The notes under the pieces are model-generated. The model made no database searches. It was not told the DNA's origin and saw nothing but the letters and a program-made list of their open reading frames with translations. From NCBI RefSeq assembly GCF_003097515.1, contig NZ_CP029188.1:1975001-2039000 (forward strand): a stretch of 64,000 nt of DNA, read 5' to 3'. A program made the position numbers and the translations under genes. Shown here piece by piece: positions 1 through 11,115 of this stretch. The DNA is from Streptomyces tirandamycinicus. GTDB taxonomy: Bacteria; Actinomycetota; Actinomycetes; Streptomycetales; Streptomycetaceae. The first letter of the stretch is position 1. Each line of letters begins with the position of its first letter.

Positions 1-1314
1 TACGACCTCGCGGCGTCCCGCTCCCAGGCCCGGGTACGCGTCGGCCGTGGCGCCGCGCAGGGTTGCCTGCCCGTCGGTGGAGTCGACGCCTCCGGTGCGG
101 CTGACCCGGAACGCGGGGCCGGGGTCGGCGGTCTTGTCCCCGTTCAGGTACCGGTCGAACCAGGCGGAGATCCGTTGCTGGACCCGGGCCGTCTCCAGAT
201 CGCCGCCGTCGTGGCCGCCGGCGATCCAGTCGACCGCGACGGTCGCCCCGTTGCCGGCGATCGCCCGGGCCATGGCGTCGGCGTGCGAGAGCGGGAAGAG
301 CGAGTCGGACTGCCCCTGGACGATGAGTGCGGGGACCTTGATCCGGTCGGCGACGGCGGACGGGCTGCGGGCCTCCAGCAGGGCCCGGGCTTCGGCGTCC
401 GGGCTGCCGCTGGTCGCGACGCGCTCGTACATGGCGCACAGGGCGGGTTCGAAGCGTCCGCAGGCCGGCGCGGGCTGCCCGGCGGAGGCGTCGCGTGCGC
501 TGCCCCGGCCGGTGGCGCCGGACTGCGTGGGGGCCCCGGCGCCGGCACCGGTGACCGGGCCCGAGTCGGCACCGGTCCCCGCCCCCGAGTCCGCTCCGGA
601 GCCCGAGCCGTCCCCTGGGCCGGCGCCGTCCCCGGCGGGAGCGTCGGCCGGCGGTACGGCGGAGTCGGGGACGAGTCCGGACCCGCCGGCCGAACCGGCC
701 GTGAAGAACAGCCCCGCCCAGAGCTTCTTGAAGACGCCGTCCGGGAACAGCGCGTCGGCGAGGTTCCAGTACGTGATCTGCGGAGCGATGGCGTCGACCC
801 GGCGGTCCTGGCCGGCCGCGAGCAGGGAGACGGCGCCGCCGTAGGACGCGCCGGTGATCCCCACGCGCGGGTCGCCCTCGGCGTCCAGCTCCACCTCCGG
901 CCGGGCGGCGAGCCAGTCGATCAGCCGCGAGACGTCCCTGACCTCGCGCTCGGGGTCGTTCAGCCCGATGGTGCCGGTGGACGCGCCGAAGCCGCGGGCG
1001 GACCAGGTCATGACGGCGTAACCGTCCCTCGCCAGCGCCTCCGCCTGCTGCCGCACGGCGTCCTTGCTGCTGCCGAAGCCGTGCCCGATCAGCACGGCGG
1101 GCCGGCGGCCCTCCCCGGAGGTGAAGTACGAGGTGTCGATTCTCGCGCCCGGCACGGCCAGCATCCGGTCCTCGCGGTGCACGGCGGGCTCTTCGCCCGA
1201 GGCGGCGGCGGTCCAGGTGCCCGCGCCCGCCAGCACGGCGAGGGCGGCGACGGCCGTGAGCAGCCGCCTTCGGCGCCGGGGCGGCACGGCTCGGCCGGGG
1301 AGTCGGATCCTCAT
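1..1314 (-). CDS. Secreted CocE/NonD (peptidase S15-like) alpha/beta hydrolase, 3' end cut by window
   Basis: The frame stays open to base 1, so the C-terminus is missing. The ATG at 1314 opens an Arg-rich N-terminus followed by a hydrophobic Ala/Leu segment, which looks like a Sec signal or anchor (about residues 14-33). An oxyanion region (VLIGHGFGSSKDAV) is followed by the nucleophile motif GASYGG. VQGQSDSLFP (acid) and AGGHDGG (His) follow in the expected order, so the catalytic triad is complete. The family hydrolyses esters or X-Pro peptides; the substrate is unknown here. Between the nucleophile and the acid lies a Gly/Ser/Asp/Pro-rich insert (about 540-700), made of degenerate GADSG-like repeats and probably a disordered loop. 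It is transcribed away from the subtilase gene on its right. Confidence 0.85.
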   Translation of the reverse strand, partial: MRIRLPGRAVPPRRRRRLLTAVAALAVLAGAGTWTAAASGEEPAVHREDRMLAVPGARIDTSYFTSGEGRRPAVLIGHGFGSSKDAVRQQAEALARDGYAVMTWSARGFGASTGTIGLNDPEREVRDVSRLIDWLAARPEVELDAEGDPRVGITGASYGGAVSLLAAGQDRRVDAIAPQITYWNLADALFPDGVFKKLWAGLFFTAGSAGGSGLVPDSAVPPADAPAGDGAGPGDGSGSGADSGAGTGADSGPVTGAGAGAPTQSGATGRGSARDASAGQPAPACGRFEPALCAMYERVATSGSPDAEARALLEARSPSAVADRIKVPALIVQGQSDSLFPLSHADAMARAIAGNGATVAVDWIAGGHDGGDLETARVQQRISAWFDRYLNGDKTADPGPAFRVSRTGGVDSTDGQATLRGATADAYPGLGAGRREVV

Positions 1315-1777
1315 GCCCGAAACCCTAAGCGGACGGCGGTCCCGGCTGCCGCTGCCGCCGGGCTGAACCGTGTGACCTCCTCGGGTAGTACCCGGGGTCA
1401 CCGCCGTACTCCAGCCGCGGTACACGGAGCCGTACTCCAGCCGGAACACGGAGCCGGGTGCGCGGGGAACGGATCGGAGCCGGGGCGCGGCCGGGCGCCG
1501 GATGTGATCCCCGATCGGCGTATTGCGCCCTCTTGGAGGGGCACTTCATGACAGTTCATCCCCGGGGGATTCATCCGGATATGCACAGTGGCCCCAAGTG
1601 GGCGTGTGCACAATGCAGATGTCGCCGATGTCCGCCAAATTGCCCATGCCACCTGCGGTTTTGCTCCAACTGATCGGTAGCAACCCCTTGTGTGCCGCAT
1701 CACCTCACGAGAGGCTGTGCCGGCGTCCGCACCGCCGCGCGGACGCTTGTCGTGTTCCGATCAAATAGAGAGGTCAG
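1315..1777. other. Divergent intergenic region, no gene seen
   Basis: This gap separates two divergently transcribed genes for secreted hydrolases and should hold both promoters. It contains a short direct repeat (two 'acacggagccg'-like copies near 1422-1455). The stretch from about 1545 to 1690 is less GC-rich. No convincing -35/-10 pair, RNA gene or coding frame was found. Confidence 0.5.
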
Positions 1778-2986
<1,209 letters not shown>

Positions 2987-3017
2987 TCCCCGCGGCAGCG
3001 GCCCGATCGGGGCGAAC

Positions 3018-3044
3018 GGCCGGATCGGGCTGCCCGATCCGGCC
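3018..3044 (+). terminator. Hairpin terminator after subtilase
   Basis: A perfect 12-bp stem (GGCCGGATCGGG and its complement) with a 3-base loop starts 31 bases after the subtilase stop. There is no U-tract, as usual in actinomycetes. Confidence 0.75.
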
Positions 3045-3144
3045 GGTGTCCGCCGTCACGACGGCGACGGCTCCGGCCGGGCCGGGCTGGGCCGGGACCG
3101 TGGGATGCCCGAGGAGCCCTTCCCCGGCGGGGCAGGCCCGCTCT

Positions 3145-3170
3145 GGGGCCGACCCGCGCGGGTCGGCCCC
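3145..3170. terminator. 26-bp perfect palindrome between convergent genes
   Basis: GGGGCCGACCCGC is followed directly by its exact reverse complement, with no spacer. It lies between the convergent subtilase and iolA genes, so a bidirectional terminator is the simplest reading. Confidence 0.5.
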
Positions 3171-3236
3171 GTCCTCGGCATCAGCCGCCGGGCGGGCCTA
3201 CCCGAAACCCGGAGCGGCCCGCGAGCCGCACGAAGA

Positions 3237-3263
3237 CCCGTACGGGTGAGGGTTCCGTACGGG
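3237..3263 (-). terminator. Hairpin downstream of iolA
   Basis: A 9-bp stem (CCCGTACGG / CCGTACGGG) with a 9-base loop sits about 50 bases past the iolA stop. It is a likely end for the inositol operon. Confidence 0.5.
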
Positions 3264-3315
3264 CCCGCGTGGCGTCGCGGGCCGCCGGCTGCGCCGGGTG
3301 TCCCGGCGCGGGCCG

Positions 3316-4818
<1,503 letters not shown>

Positions 4819-4841
4819 GACGGATAGCTCCTTCGGGTCCC

Positions 4842-6740
4842 TCAGAGATGGCGGCGCCGGGCTGCGACCTGCCGGTCGTACTCCTCCCGGGCCTTGACCG
4901 CCGACGGCCGGGTCGCGGTCTCGGCCACGGGAACATCCCACCACGCCTGCGCCGGGGGCGCGCCCGACACTGTGTCTGCCGTTTCGGTCTCGACGTAGAC
5001 ACATGTGGGGCGGTCGGCCGTACGGGCCTCGGCCAGGGCTTCGCGCAGGTCACGTACGGTCTTGGCGCGGATCACCCGCATCCCGAGGGAGGCCGCGTTG
5101 GCGGCGAGGTCGACCGGGAGCGGCGCCCCGGTGTAAACGCCCCCTCCGGGTTCCCCGGCCCGCGACGGCGCCGGTTCCCGGTGGCGGTAGGCCGTGCCGA
5201 ACCGCTCGGCGCCGACCGCCTCGGAGAGACCGCCGATCGACGCGTACCCGTGGTTCTGCAGCACGACCAGCTTGATCGGGACGTTCTCCTGGACCGCCGT
5301 CACGATCTCGGTGGGGTTCATCAGATACGTGCCGTCGCCGACGAGCGCCCAGACCGGACGCCCGGGCGCGGCCATCGCGACGCCGATCGCCGCGGGGATC
5401 TCGTAGCCCATGCAGGAGTAGCCGTACTCCACGTGGTACTGGTCCCGGGAGCGCGTCCGCCACAGCTTGTGGAGGTCGCCGGGGAGCGAGCCCGCGGCGT
5501 TGACCACGATGTCGTCGCCGGTGACCAGGCGGTCGAGCGCGCCGAGGACCTGGGTCTGGGTGGGGCGGACGTTCTCGTCGGGCGCGTCGTAGGCGGCGTC
5601 GACCCGGTGCTCCCAGCGTTCCTTGTCCTCCGCGTACTCCGACTCGTAGCCGTGGTCGACATGGTGTCCGCGCAGCGCCCCGGTCAGTGCGTCCAGTCCG
5701 GCCCGGGCGTCCGCGACGAGCGGGAGCGCCGCGAGCTTGTGGGCGTCGAAGCCGGTGATGTTGAGGTTGAGGAACCGGACACCGGGATGCGTGAACAGGG
5801 TCGACGAGGCGGTGGTGAAGTCGGTGTACCGGGTGCCGACGCCGATGACCAGGTCCGCGGTCCTGGCGAGTTCGTCGGCGGTGGCGGTGCCGGTGTGGCC
5901 GATGCCGCCCACGTCCGCCGGGTGGTCGTAGGGGAGGGAGCCCTTCCCGGCCTGGGTCGAGGCGACGGGGATCCCGGTGGCCTCGGCGAGGGTGCGCAGC
6001 GCGCCCTCGGCCCCGCTGTGGTGGACTCCCCCGCCGGCGACGAGCAGGGGCCGCCGGGCGGACCGCACGGCGAGCACGGCCGCGGCGAGCTCCTCCGGAT
6101 CCGGCTGCGGCCGGCGCACGTGCCAGACGCGCTCGGCGAAGAACTCCTCGGGCCAGTCGTACGCCTCCGCCTGCACGTCCTGGGGCAGCGCGAGCGTGAC
6201 CGCCCCCGTGGCGGCCGGGTCGGCGAGGACCCGAGCGGCGGCGAGGGCGGCGGGGATCAGCGCTTCGGGCCGGGTGATCCGGTCGAAGTACGCGGACACC
6301 GGGCGCAGGCAGTCGTTGACCGACACATCGCCCGCGTACGGGACCTCCAGTTGCTGGAGGACGGGGTCGGCGGGGCGGGTCGCGAAGATGTCGCCGGGGA
6401 GGAGCAGGACCGGGAGCCGGTTGACGGTCGCGAGGGCGGCTCCGGTGACGAGGTTGGTGGCGCCCGGGCCGATGGAGGTGGTGACGGCGTGCGTGGACAG
6501 CCGGTTCGACTGGCGGGCGTAGCCGACGGCCGCGTGCACCATCGCCTGCTCGTTGCGTCCCTGGACGAAGGGCATGTCCCCGGACTCGACGAGGGCCTGA
6601 CCGATCCCGGCCACGTTGCCGTGGCCGAAGATGCCCCACATGGCTGTGACGAGCCGCTGCCTGCGGCCGTCCCGTTCGGTGTACTGGCGGGCCAGGAACC
6701 GCACCAGTGCCTGGGCGACGGTCAGTGTCCGTCCGCTCAT
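4842..6740 (-). CDS. iolD: 3D-(3,5/4)-trihydroxycyclohexane-1,2-dione acylhydrolase (TPP-dependent)
   Basis: This 632-residue thiamine diphosphate enzyme opens the cyclohexanedione ring of the inositol intermediate to give 5-deoxyglucuronate. It has the three-part TPP fold. The Pyr domain carries the activating Glu in FVQGRNEQAMVHAAVGYARQ, a central dehydrogenase-like domain follows, and the PP domain carries the Mg/TPP motif starting GDGTYLMNPTE and ending near QNHGY. Length fits IolD. The ATG overlaps the iolB stop as ATGA, so translation is coupled. Confidence 0.95.
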   Translation of the reverse strand: MSGRTLTVAQALVRFLARQYTERDGRRQRLVTAMWGIFGHGNVAGIGQALVESGDMPFVQGRNEQAMVHAAVGYARQSNRLSTHAVTTSIGPGATNLVTGAALATVNRLPVLLLPGDIFATRPADPVLQQLEVPYAGDVSVNDCLRPVSAYFDRITRPEALIPAALAAARVLADPAATGAVTLALPQDVQAEAYDWPEEFFAERVWHVRRPQPDPEELAAAVLAVRSARRPLLVAGGGVHHSGAEGALRTLAEATGIPVASTQAGKGSLPYDHPADVGGIGHTGTATADELARTADLVIGVGTRYTDFTTASSTLFTHPGVRFLNLNITGFDAHKLAALPLVADARAGLDALTGALRGHHVDHGYESEYAEDKERWEHRVDAAYDAPDENVRPTQTQVLGALDRLVTGDDIVVNAAGSLPGDLHKLWRTRSRDQYHVEYGYSCMGYEIPAAIGVAMAAPGRPVWALVGDGTYLMNPTEIVTAVQENVPIKLVVLQNHGYASIGGLSEAVGAERFGTAYRHREPAPSRAGEPGGGVYTGAPLPVDLAANAASLGMRVIRAKTVRDLREALAEARTADRPTCVYVETETADTVSGAPPAQAWWDVPVAETATRPSAVKAREEYDRQVAARRRHL

Positions 6741-7783
6741 CGGTAGCCCTCCGTGTGGTCGGGGTGGAAGCAGATCCGCCAGGCGCGCTCCGGCCCGGGG
6801 CCGGCCATGACGTTCAGGTAGTACATGTCGTGGCCCGGGGCGGCGATGGACGGGCCGTGCCAGCCGTCCGGGACGAGGACGGCGTCACCGCTGCGGACTT
6901 CGGCGAGCAGATCGGTGCCCCCTGGACGGGACGGTGACACCCGCTGGTAGCCGAAGCCGTGGTCGCCCTCGATCTCGAAGTAGTAGATCTCCTCGAGTTC
7001 GGTCTCCTCGCCGGGGCGGTGCTCGTCGTGCTTGTGCGGCGGGTACGAGGACCAGTTGCCGCCCGGGGTCAGCACCTCGACGGCGATGAGGCGGTCGCAG
7101 GTGAAGGTGTCGGCGGCGGCGAAGTTGCGCACGCGGCGGGCGCAGCCGCCCGAACCGCGGTCCTCGACCGGGACGTCCGGCGCGGGGCCGCGGCGCGCGG
7201 GGAGCCGCCGCTCGCACCTCGCTCCGGCCAGGGCGAAGCGGCCTCCGGCGGCGGAGGCGATCAGCACCCGGGCGTCGCGCGGGACGTACGCGAAGTCGGT
7301 GACTCCGGCGAACACGCCTGCTCGGCCGGCCAGTTCCATGGTCGTGTCCTCGGTCCGCACCGTGCACCCGCCCGCCAGCGGCAGCACGATCCACTCGCTG
7401 TCGCCGGTGTCGAGTCGGTGGGAGGCGCCGGGGGCCAGCTCCAGGATCCGCAGCGCGGAGTACTCCCAGCCGGCCCTCCCGGGGTCGACGGCGAGCGCGT
7501 ACGGACCGTCGGCCGCGGTCCCGGCCGGGAGGTGCCGGTCGTGTGCGGTCCGGTTCTCGCGATCCCCGTGGGCCCTGTGGTCATGGTGGTCCGCGCGATC
7601 CCCGTGGTCCGCGCGATCCCCGTGGTCCGCGCGATCCCCGTGGTCCGCGCGATCCCCGTGGTGCCTGTGATCGTTACGAGCCTCATGGTCCTCGTGGGTC
7701 TCGTGGTCCTCGTGGTCCCTGTGGTCCCTGTGGTCCTCGTGGGCCTCGTGGTTCTCGGGGGCCCTGTGATGCTTGTGGTCCAT
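6737..7783 (-). CDS. iolB: 5-deoxyglucuronate isomerase with a His/Asp-rich N-terminal extension
   Basis: The C-terminal ~265 residues are a typical IolB bicupin that isomerises 5-deoxyglucuronate to 2-deoxy-5-keto-gluconate. Metal-ligand motifs are visible (SSYPPHKHDEHRPGEE, then YYFEI and PDGWHGPS). Residues 1 to about 83 are unusual: DHxDHE-like repeats followed by four exact HGDRAD repeats, rich in His, Asp, Glu and Arg. No ATG, GTG, TTG or CTG codon lies between Met1 and the conserved HLPAGTAADGP, so the extension must be translated if the enzyme is made from this frame. The start is 17 bases after the aldolase gene. The extension might bind metal or be a neutral minisatellite expansion. 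Confidence 0.92.
   Translation of the reverse strand: MDHKHHRAPENHEAHEDHRDHRDHEDHETHEDHEARNDHRHHGDRADHGDRADHGDRADHGDRADHHDHRAHGDRENRTAHDRHLPAGTAADGPYALAVDPGRAGWEYSALRILELAPGASHRLDTGDSEWIVLPLAGGCTVRTEDTTMELAGRAGVFAGVTDFAYVPRDARVLIASAAGGRFALAGARCERRLPARRGPAPDVPVEDRGSGGCARRVRNFAAADTFTCDRLIAVEVLTPGGNWSSYPPHKHDEHRPGEETELEEIYYFEIEGDHGFGYQRVSPSRPGGTDLLAEVRSGDAVLVPDGWHGPSIAAPGHDMYYLNVMAGPGPERAWRICFHPDHTEGYR
7587..7658 (-). repeat. Four perfect 18-bp tandem repeats inside iolB
   Basis: The unit tggtccgcgcgatccccg occurs four times without change and keeps the frame, encoding HGDRAD on the minus strand. Shorter 9-base variants (tcctcgtgg, tccctgtgg) continue to about 7760 and encode the DHE/DHR repeats. 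Confidence 0.9.
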
Positions 7784-7799
7784 GAGTCTTGCGTACCCC

Positions 7800-8690
7800 C
7801 TAGAGCAGGCCCACGGCCGTGTCGACCGCAGCCGTGACGTCGCCGTCGGCCGGATAGAGCAGTGAACGGCCCGCCACCAGGCCCTGGACCGTGGGCAGCC
7901 GAAGCGCGCCGCGCCACTTCCCGTACACCGCCGCCCGCCCGCCCGCGGTGTCGTCCACATCGCCGCCGAGGAGCACCGCGGGGAGTGTCGAGGTCTCCAT
8001 CACCCGTGCCATGTCGTCGGGGTTCTCCGTGACGGGGATCTTCAGCCAGGTGTAGGCCGAGGTGCCGGCGAGGCCGGAGGCGATGGCCATGGAGCGGGTG
8101 ACCGCTTCGGCCGACAGGTCGTTGCACAGCACGCCGTCGACGCGGCGGCAGATGAACGGCTCGACGAAGACCGGCAGCCGGTGGGCGGCCATCGCGTCGA
8201 TGGCGCGGGCGGTGGAGTGCAGGGTTGCCAGGGAGCCGGGGTCGTCGTAGTCGATGCGCAGGAGCAGCTTGCCGGCGTCGAAGCCCAGCCGCGCGAGATC
8301 CTCGGCACGGTAACCGGTGAACCGGTCGTCGAGTTCGAAGGCGGCACCGGCGAGTCCGCCGCGGTTCATGGACCCCATGGCGATCTTGCCGTCGAGCGCC
8401 CCGAGCAGGAGCAGGTCCTCCAGGATGTCGGCGGTGGCGAGGACGCCGTCCACGCCGGGACGCCCGAGGGCGGTGCACAGGCGCTCCAGGAGGTCGAGCC
8501 GGTTGGCCATCGCGTACGGCCGGTCGCCGACGGCGAGCGCGCCGCGGGCGGGGTGGTCGGCCGCGACGATCATCATTCGTCCGCTGCTTCCGACCAGGGG
8601 CCGCCGCCGGCGGCGGGCCGCCGCCTCGGCCACGGCCTCCGGGTGGCGGACCCTGATCCTGACGAGGTCGGTGGGGTCGACGCGGGTCAC
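7800..8690 (-). CDS. Cgl0159-type (beta/alpha)8 aldolase-like protein of inositol catabolism
   Basis: This 296-residue TIM-barrel protein lies in the iol operon. I recognise it as the family called Cgl0159 after an inositol-cluster gene of Corynebacterium. Visible landmarks are MIVAADHPARGA near the start, LLRIDYDDPGS, VFVEPF and YTWLKIPV, the last holding the Lys expected for a Schiff-base aldolase. By position it is the best candidate to cleave 2-deoxy-5-keto-gluconate 6-phosphate into dihydroxyacetone phosphate and malonate semialdehyde, since no classical IolJ is present. That role is inference. The GTG at 8690 overlaps the iolC stop as GTGA, which decides the start over longer alternatives. 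Confidence 0.85.
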   Translation of the reverse strand: MTRVDPTDLVRIRVRHPEAVAEAAARRRRRPLVGSSGRMMIVAADHPARGALAVGDRPYAMANRLDLLERLCTALGRPGVDGVLATADILEDLLLLGALDGKIAMGSMNRGGLAGAAFELDDRFTGYRAEDLARLGFDAGKLLLRIDYDDPGSLATLHSTARAIDAMAAHRLPVFVEPFICRRVDGVLCNDLSAEAVTRSMAIASGLAGTSAYTWLKIPVTENPDDMARVMETSTLPAVLLGGDVDDTAGGRAAVYGKWRGALRLPTVQGLVAGRSLLYPADGDVTAAVDTAVGLL

Positions 8691-9847
8691 CGCACCGCTC
8701 CGGGCGCGCCCGCCGGTCCGGGGCCGCCTGCCGGTCCGGGGCCGCCATCCGGCCCGGGCCACGAGTCGGGACGGGGATCGGGACCGGCATCGGGGCGAGA
8801 TTCGGGACCGGGACCGGGACGGGCTTCACCGCGGGGCTCGAAACGGGGCTCGGAGCGGGGCTCACTGCGGGGCTCGGGACCGGGCGCGTGGCCGTCGAGG
8901 AGGGCTTCCACCTCGGTGGCGTACGGCATGGCCGATGAGCATGCGAGGCGGGCGGCGACGATCGCCCCCGCGGCGTTGGCGAACCGCATCACCCGTTCCA
9001 ACTCCCATCCGGCGATCAGCCCGTGGACCATGGCGCCGCCGAACGCGTCCCCCGCGCCGAGTCCGTTGACCACCTCGACCCGCACCGGCGGCACTTCCGC
9101 GGTCGTGCCGTCCCGGCGCACCGCCAGCACGCCCCCGGGCCCCTGTTTGACCACGGCCAGCTCGACCCCGGAGTCGAGCAGCGCCCGGGCGGCGGCGTGC
9201 GGTTCCCGCTCCCCGGTGGCGATCTCGCACTCCTCGAGGTTGCCGACGGCGACGGTGGCGTGCGCGAGCGCCTTCGCGTAGTGCGGCCGGGCCTCGTCCG
9301 CCGCCGAACCGGTCGGGCTTTCCCAGAACATGGGGCGCCAGTCCAGGTCGAGGACGGTCGTCCCGGACTTCGCCCGGTGCTCGAGCGCGGCGAGCGTGGC
9401 CTCCCTGCTGGGCTCGGCGCACAGCCCGGTGCCGGTCGCCCAGAAGACACCCGCCCCGCCGATCGCGTCCATGTCCAGTTCGCCGACGCGCAGTTCGAGG
9501 TCGGGGGCCTTGGGCTGCCGGTAGAAGTACAGCGGGAAGTGATCCGGCGGGAAGATCTCGCAGAACGTCACGGGGGTGGGCAGCCCCGGCACCGCCGTCA
9601 CCCAGCGGTCGTCGACCCGGAACTCGCGGAGCGCCTGGTGGAGGTAGTCCCCGAAGGCGTCCCGGCCGGTGCGGGTGACGACCGCGGTGCGCCGGCCGAG
9701 CCGGGCCGCCGCGACCGCCACGTTCGAGGCGGAGCCGCCGAGGTACTTCCCGAACGTCTGGACTTGTGCCAGCGGTACCCCGGTCTGCAGGGGATAGAGG
9801 TCCACTCCGATCCGGCCCATCGTGATGAGGTCGTACGGCTGAGGCAT
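8687..9847 (-). CDS. iolC: 5-dehydro-2-deoxygluconokinase with low-complexity C-terminal tail
   Basis: This PfkB-family sugar kinase (386 residues) phosphorylates 2-deoxy-5-keto-gluconate at O6. It shows the N-terminal PfkB signature (GKYLGGSASNVAVAAARLG) and the C-terminal one with the catalytic Asp (VNGLGAGDAFGGAMVHGL). The kinase fold ends near residue 318 (TEVEALLDGHA). The last ~67 residues are PEPRSEPRSEP-type repeats passing into a Gly/Pro/Asp-rich run, which is not normal for the family. The ATG at 9847 has GAAGGGA upstream. This is the first gene of the leftward operon. Confidence 0.93.
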   Translation of the reverse strand: MPQPYDLITMGRIGVDLYPLQTGVPLAQVQTFGKYLGGSASNVAVAAARLGRRTAVVTRTGRDAFGDYLHQALREFRVDDRWVTAVPGLPTPVTFCEIFPPDHFPLYFYRQPKAPDLELRVGELDMDAIGGAGVFWATGTGLCAEPSREATLAALEHRAKSGTTVLDLDWRPMFWESPTGSAADEARPHYAKALAHATVAVGNLEECEIATGEREPHAAARALLDSGVELAVVKQGPGGVLAVRRDGTTAEVPPVRVEVVNGLGAGDAFGGAMVHGLIAGWELERVMRFANAAGAIVAARLACSSAMPYATEVEALLDGHAPGPEPRSEPRSEPRFEPRGEARPGPGPESRPDAGPDPRPDSWPGPDGGPGPAGGPGPAGAPGAVR

Positions 9848-9882
9848 ACGGGTCCCTTCGGTTCCACGTCCGACTGTCCCCT

Positions 9883-9912
9883 GGTCTAGCCCCCCGCCCG
9901 GAACACTGTCAA
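9883..9912 (-). promoter_or_regulatory. Predicted promoter of the iolC-iolA operon
   Basis: On the minus strand TTGACA (9912-9907) is followed after 18 bases by TAGACC (9888-9883). This is close to the Streptomyces housekeeping pattern TTGAC-N16-18-TAGRRT and lies about 35 bases before the iolC start. Confidence 0.6.
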
Positions 9913-9915
9913 CAT

Positions 9916-9938
9916 TTTGTCCTTACATTCGGACGAAA
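9916..9938. promoter_or_regulatory. Inverted-repeat operator candidate between iolC and the divergent dehydratase gene
   Basis: TTTGTCC (9916-9922) and GGACGAAA (9931-9938) form an imperfect inverted repeat just upstream of the leftward -35. TGTCCTTACA within it matches 9 of 10 positions of the corynebacterial IolR consensus KGWCHTRACA as I recall it. A second TTGACA (9941-9946) lies on the + strand before the divergent gene, without a clear -10. Confidence 0.5.
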
Positions 9939-9977
9939 GCTTGACACCTTTCTCCGGCGGCCGGGAAGCTGGCCGCC

Positions 9978-10889
9978 ATGACCTCCTCCGCAGCCTCGCT
10001 CAACCGCATCCGGATCGGGTCGGCCCCGGACTCCTGGGGCGTGTGGTTCCCCGACGATCCCCGGCAGGTCCCGTGGCGGCGCTTCCTCGACGAAGTGGCA
10101 CGGGCCGGGTACGAGTGGATCGAACTCGGCCCGTACGGCTACCTCCCCACGGACCCCGCACGGCTCGCCGAGGAGACCTCCTCCCGGGGACTGAAGGTGT
10201 CGGCCGGCACGGTCTTCACCGGACTCCACCACGGCCCGGCCGTGTGGGAGAGGACCTGGGCCCATGTCGCCCGCGTCGCCGCGCTCACCCGTGCGATGGG
10301 CGCGGACCACCTCGTCGTCATCCCGTCCTTCTGGCGCGACGACAAGACCGGCGAGGTGCTGGAGGACCGGACCCTCACGCCCGGGCAGTGGCGCCATCTC
10401 GCCGGCCAGACCGAGCGCCTGGGGCAGGAGGTGGGAGACCGGTTCGGGCTGCGGATCGTGGTCCACCCCCACGCGGACACCCATATCGACAGCGAGGAGA
10501 ACGTCAGCCGCTTCCTCGACGCCACCGACCCGGACCTGGTCTCGCTCTGCCTGGACACCGGCCACTACGCGTACTGCGGCGGCGACAGCGTCAAGCTCAT
10601 CGAGACCTACGGAGAGCGGATCGGCTACCTCCACCTCAAGCAGGTGGACCCGGAGATCCTCGCCGACGTCGTGGCGAACGAGGTGCCGTTCGGCCCCGCG
10701 GTGGCGCGCGGGGTGATGTGCGAACCGCCCGCCGGAGTGCCCGCGCTGGAGCCGGTACTGGCCGCCGCCCGGCGACTCGGCGCCGAGCTCTTCGCCATCG
10801 TCGAGCAGGACATGTACCCCTGCCCCGCGGACCAGCCCTTCCCCATCGCCGAGCGCACCCGGCGCTTCCTCCGCTCCTGCGGCGCGTGA
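9978..10889 (+). CDS. iolE: Inosose dehydratase-like TIM-barrel protein (IolE/IolI group)
   Basis: This 303-residue xylose isomerase-like TIM barrel begins with RIRIGSAPDSWGVWFPDD, typical of inosose dehydratases. The metal-binding set is present: Glu in YEWIELGPYG, His pairs in VVHPHADTHID, Asp/His in LCLDTGHYAYCGGD, HLKQVD, and Glu in AIVEQDMYP. It should dehydrate scyllo-inosose to the diketone consumed by IolD. It is divergent from the operon that lacks this step, which supports the assignment. IolI-type inosose isomerases share the fold, so the symbol is provisional. ATG 9978 follows a weak 'ggaag'. Confidence 0.75.
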   Translation: MTSSAASLNRIRIGSAPDSWGVWFPDDPRQVPWRRFLDEVARAGYEWIELGPYGYLPTDPARLAEETSSRGLKVSAGTVFTGLHHGPAVWERTWAHVARVAALTRAMGADHLVVIPSFWRDDKTGEVLEDRTLTPGQWRHLAGQTERLGQEVGDRFGLRIVVHPHADTHIDSEENVSRFLDATDPDLVSLCLDTGHYAYCGGDSVKLIETYGERIGYLHLKQVDPEILADVVANEVPFGPAVARGVMCEPPAGVPALEPVLAAARRLGAELFAIVEQDMYPCPADQPFPIAERTRRFLRSCGA

Positions 10890-11115
10890 CCCGCGCCCGC
10901 CGCCTCCTCGACCCCACCCCGTCACAAGCGTGGCCTTCGCGTCACAGATGTCTTCGTTACGCGGGTCTTACGTCACAGGACCTCGACAGCCCCTCCCCTG
11001 CCGTCACTCTGCGTCGTTCAACGGGCACAGGCTGAGTGATCGCCAGCGCACGCGCCCCGGCTCCCCCGACGGCTCCCCCGGCCGCCGCTGCGGCGCGTGC
11101 AGGGAGGTGCCACAG

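Noticed and set aside
1398..1703. Small frames in the gap before the subtilase gene
   Set aside because: They lack ribosome sites and conserved features. The gap is better explained as divergent promoters.
4848..6746. 632-codon + strand frame opposite iolD
   Set aside because: It is an exact antisense shadow of iolD. No domain is recognisable.
7587..7658. CRISPR-like reading of the 18-bp repeats
   Set aside because: The copies are directly adjacent without spacers, in frame within iolB, and there are no cas genes.
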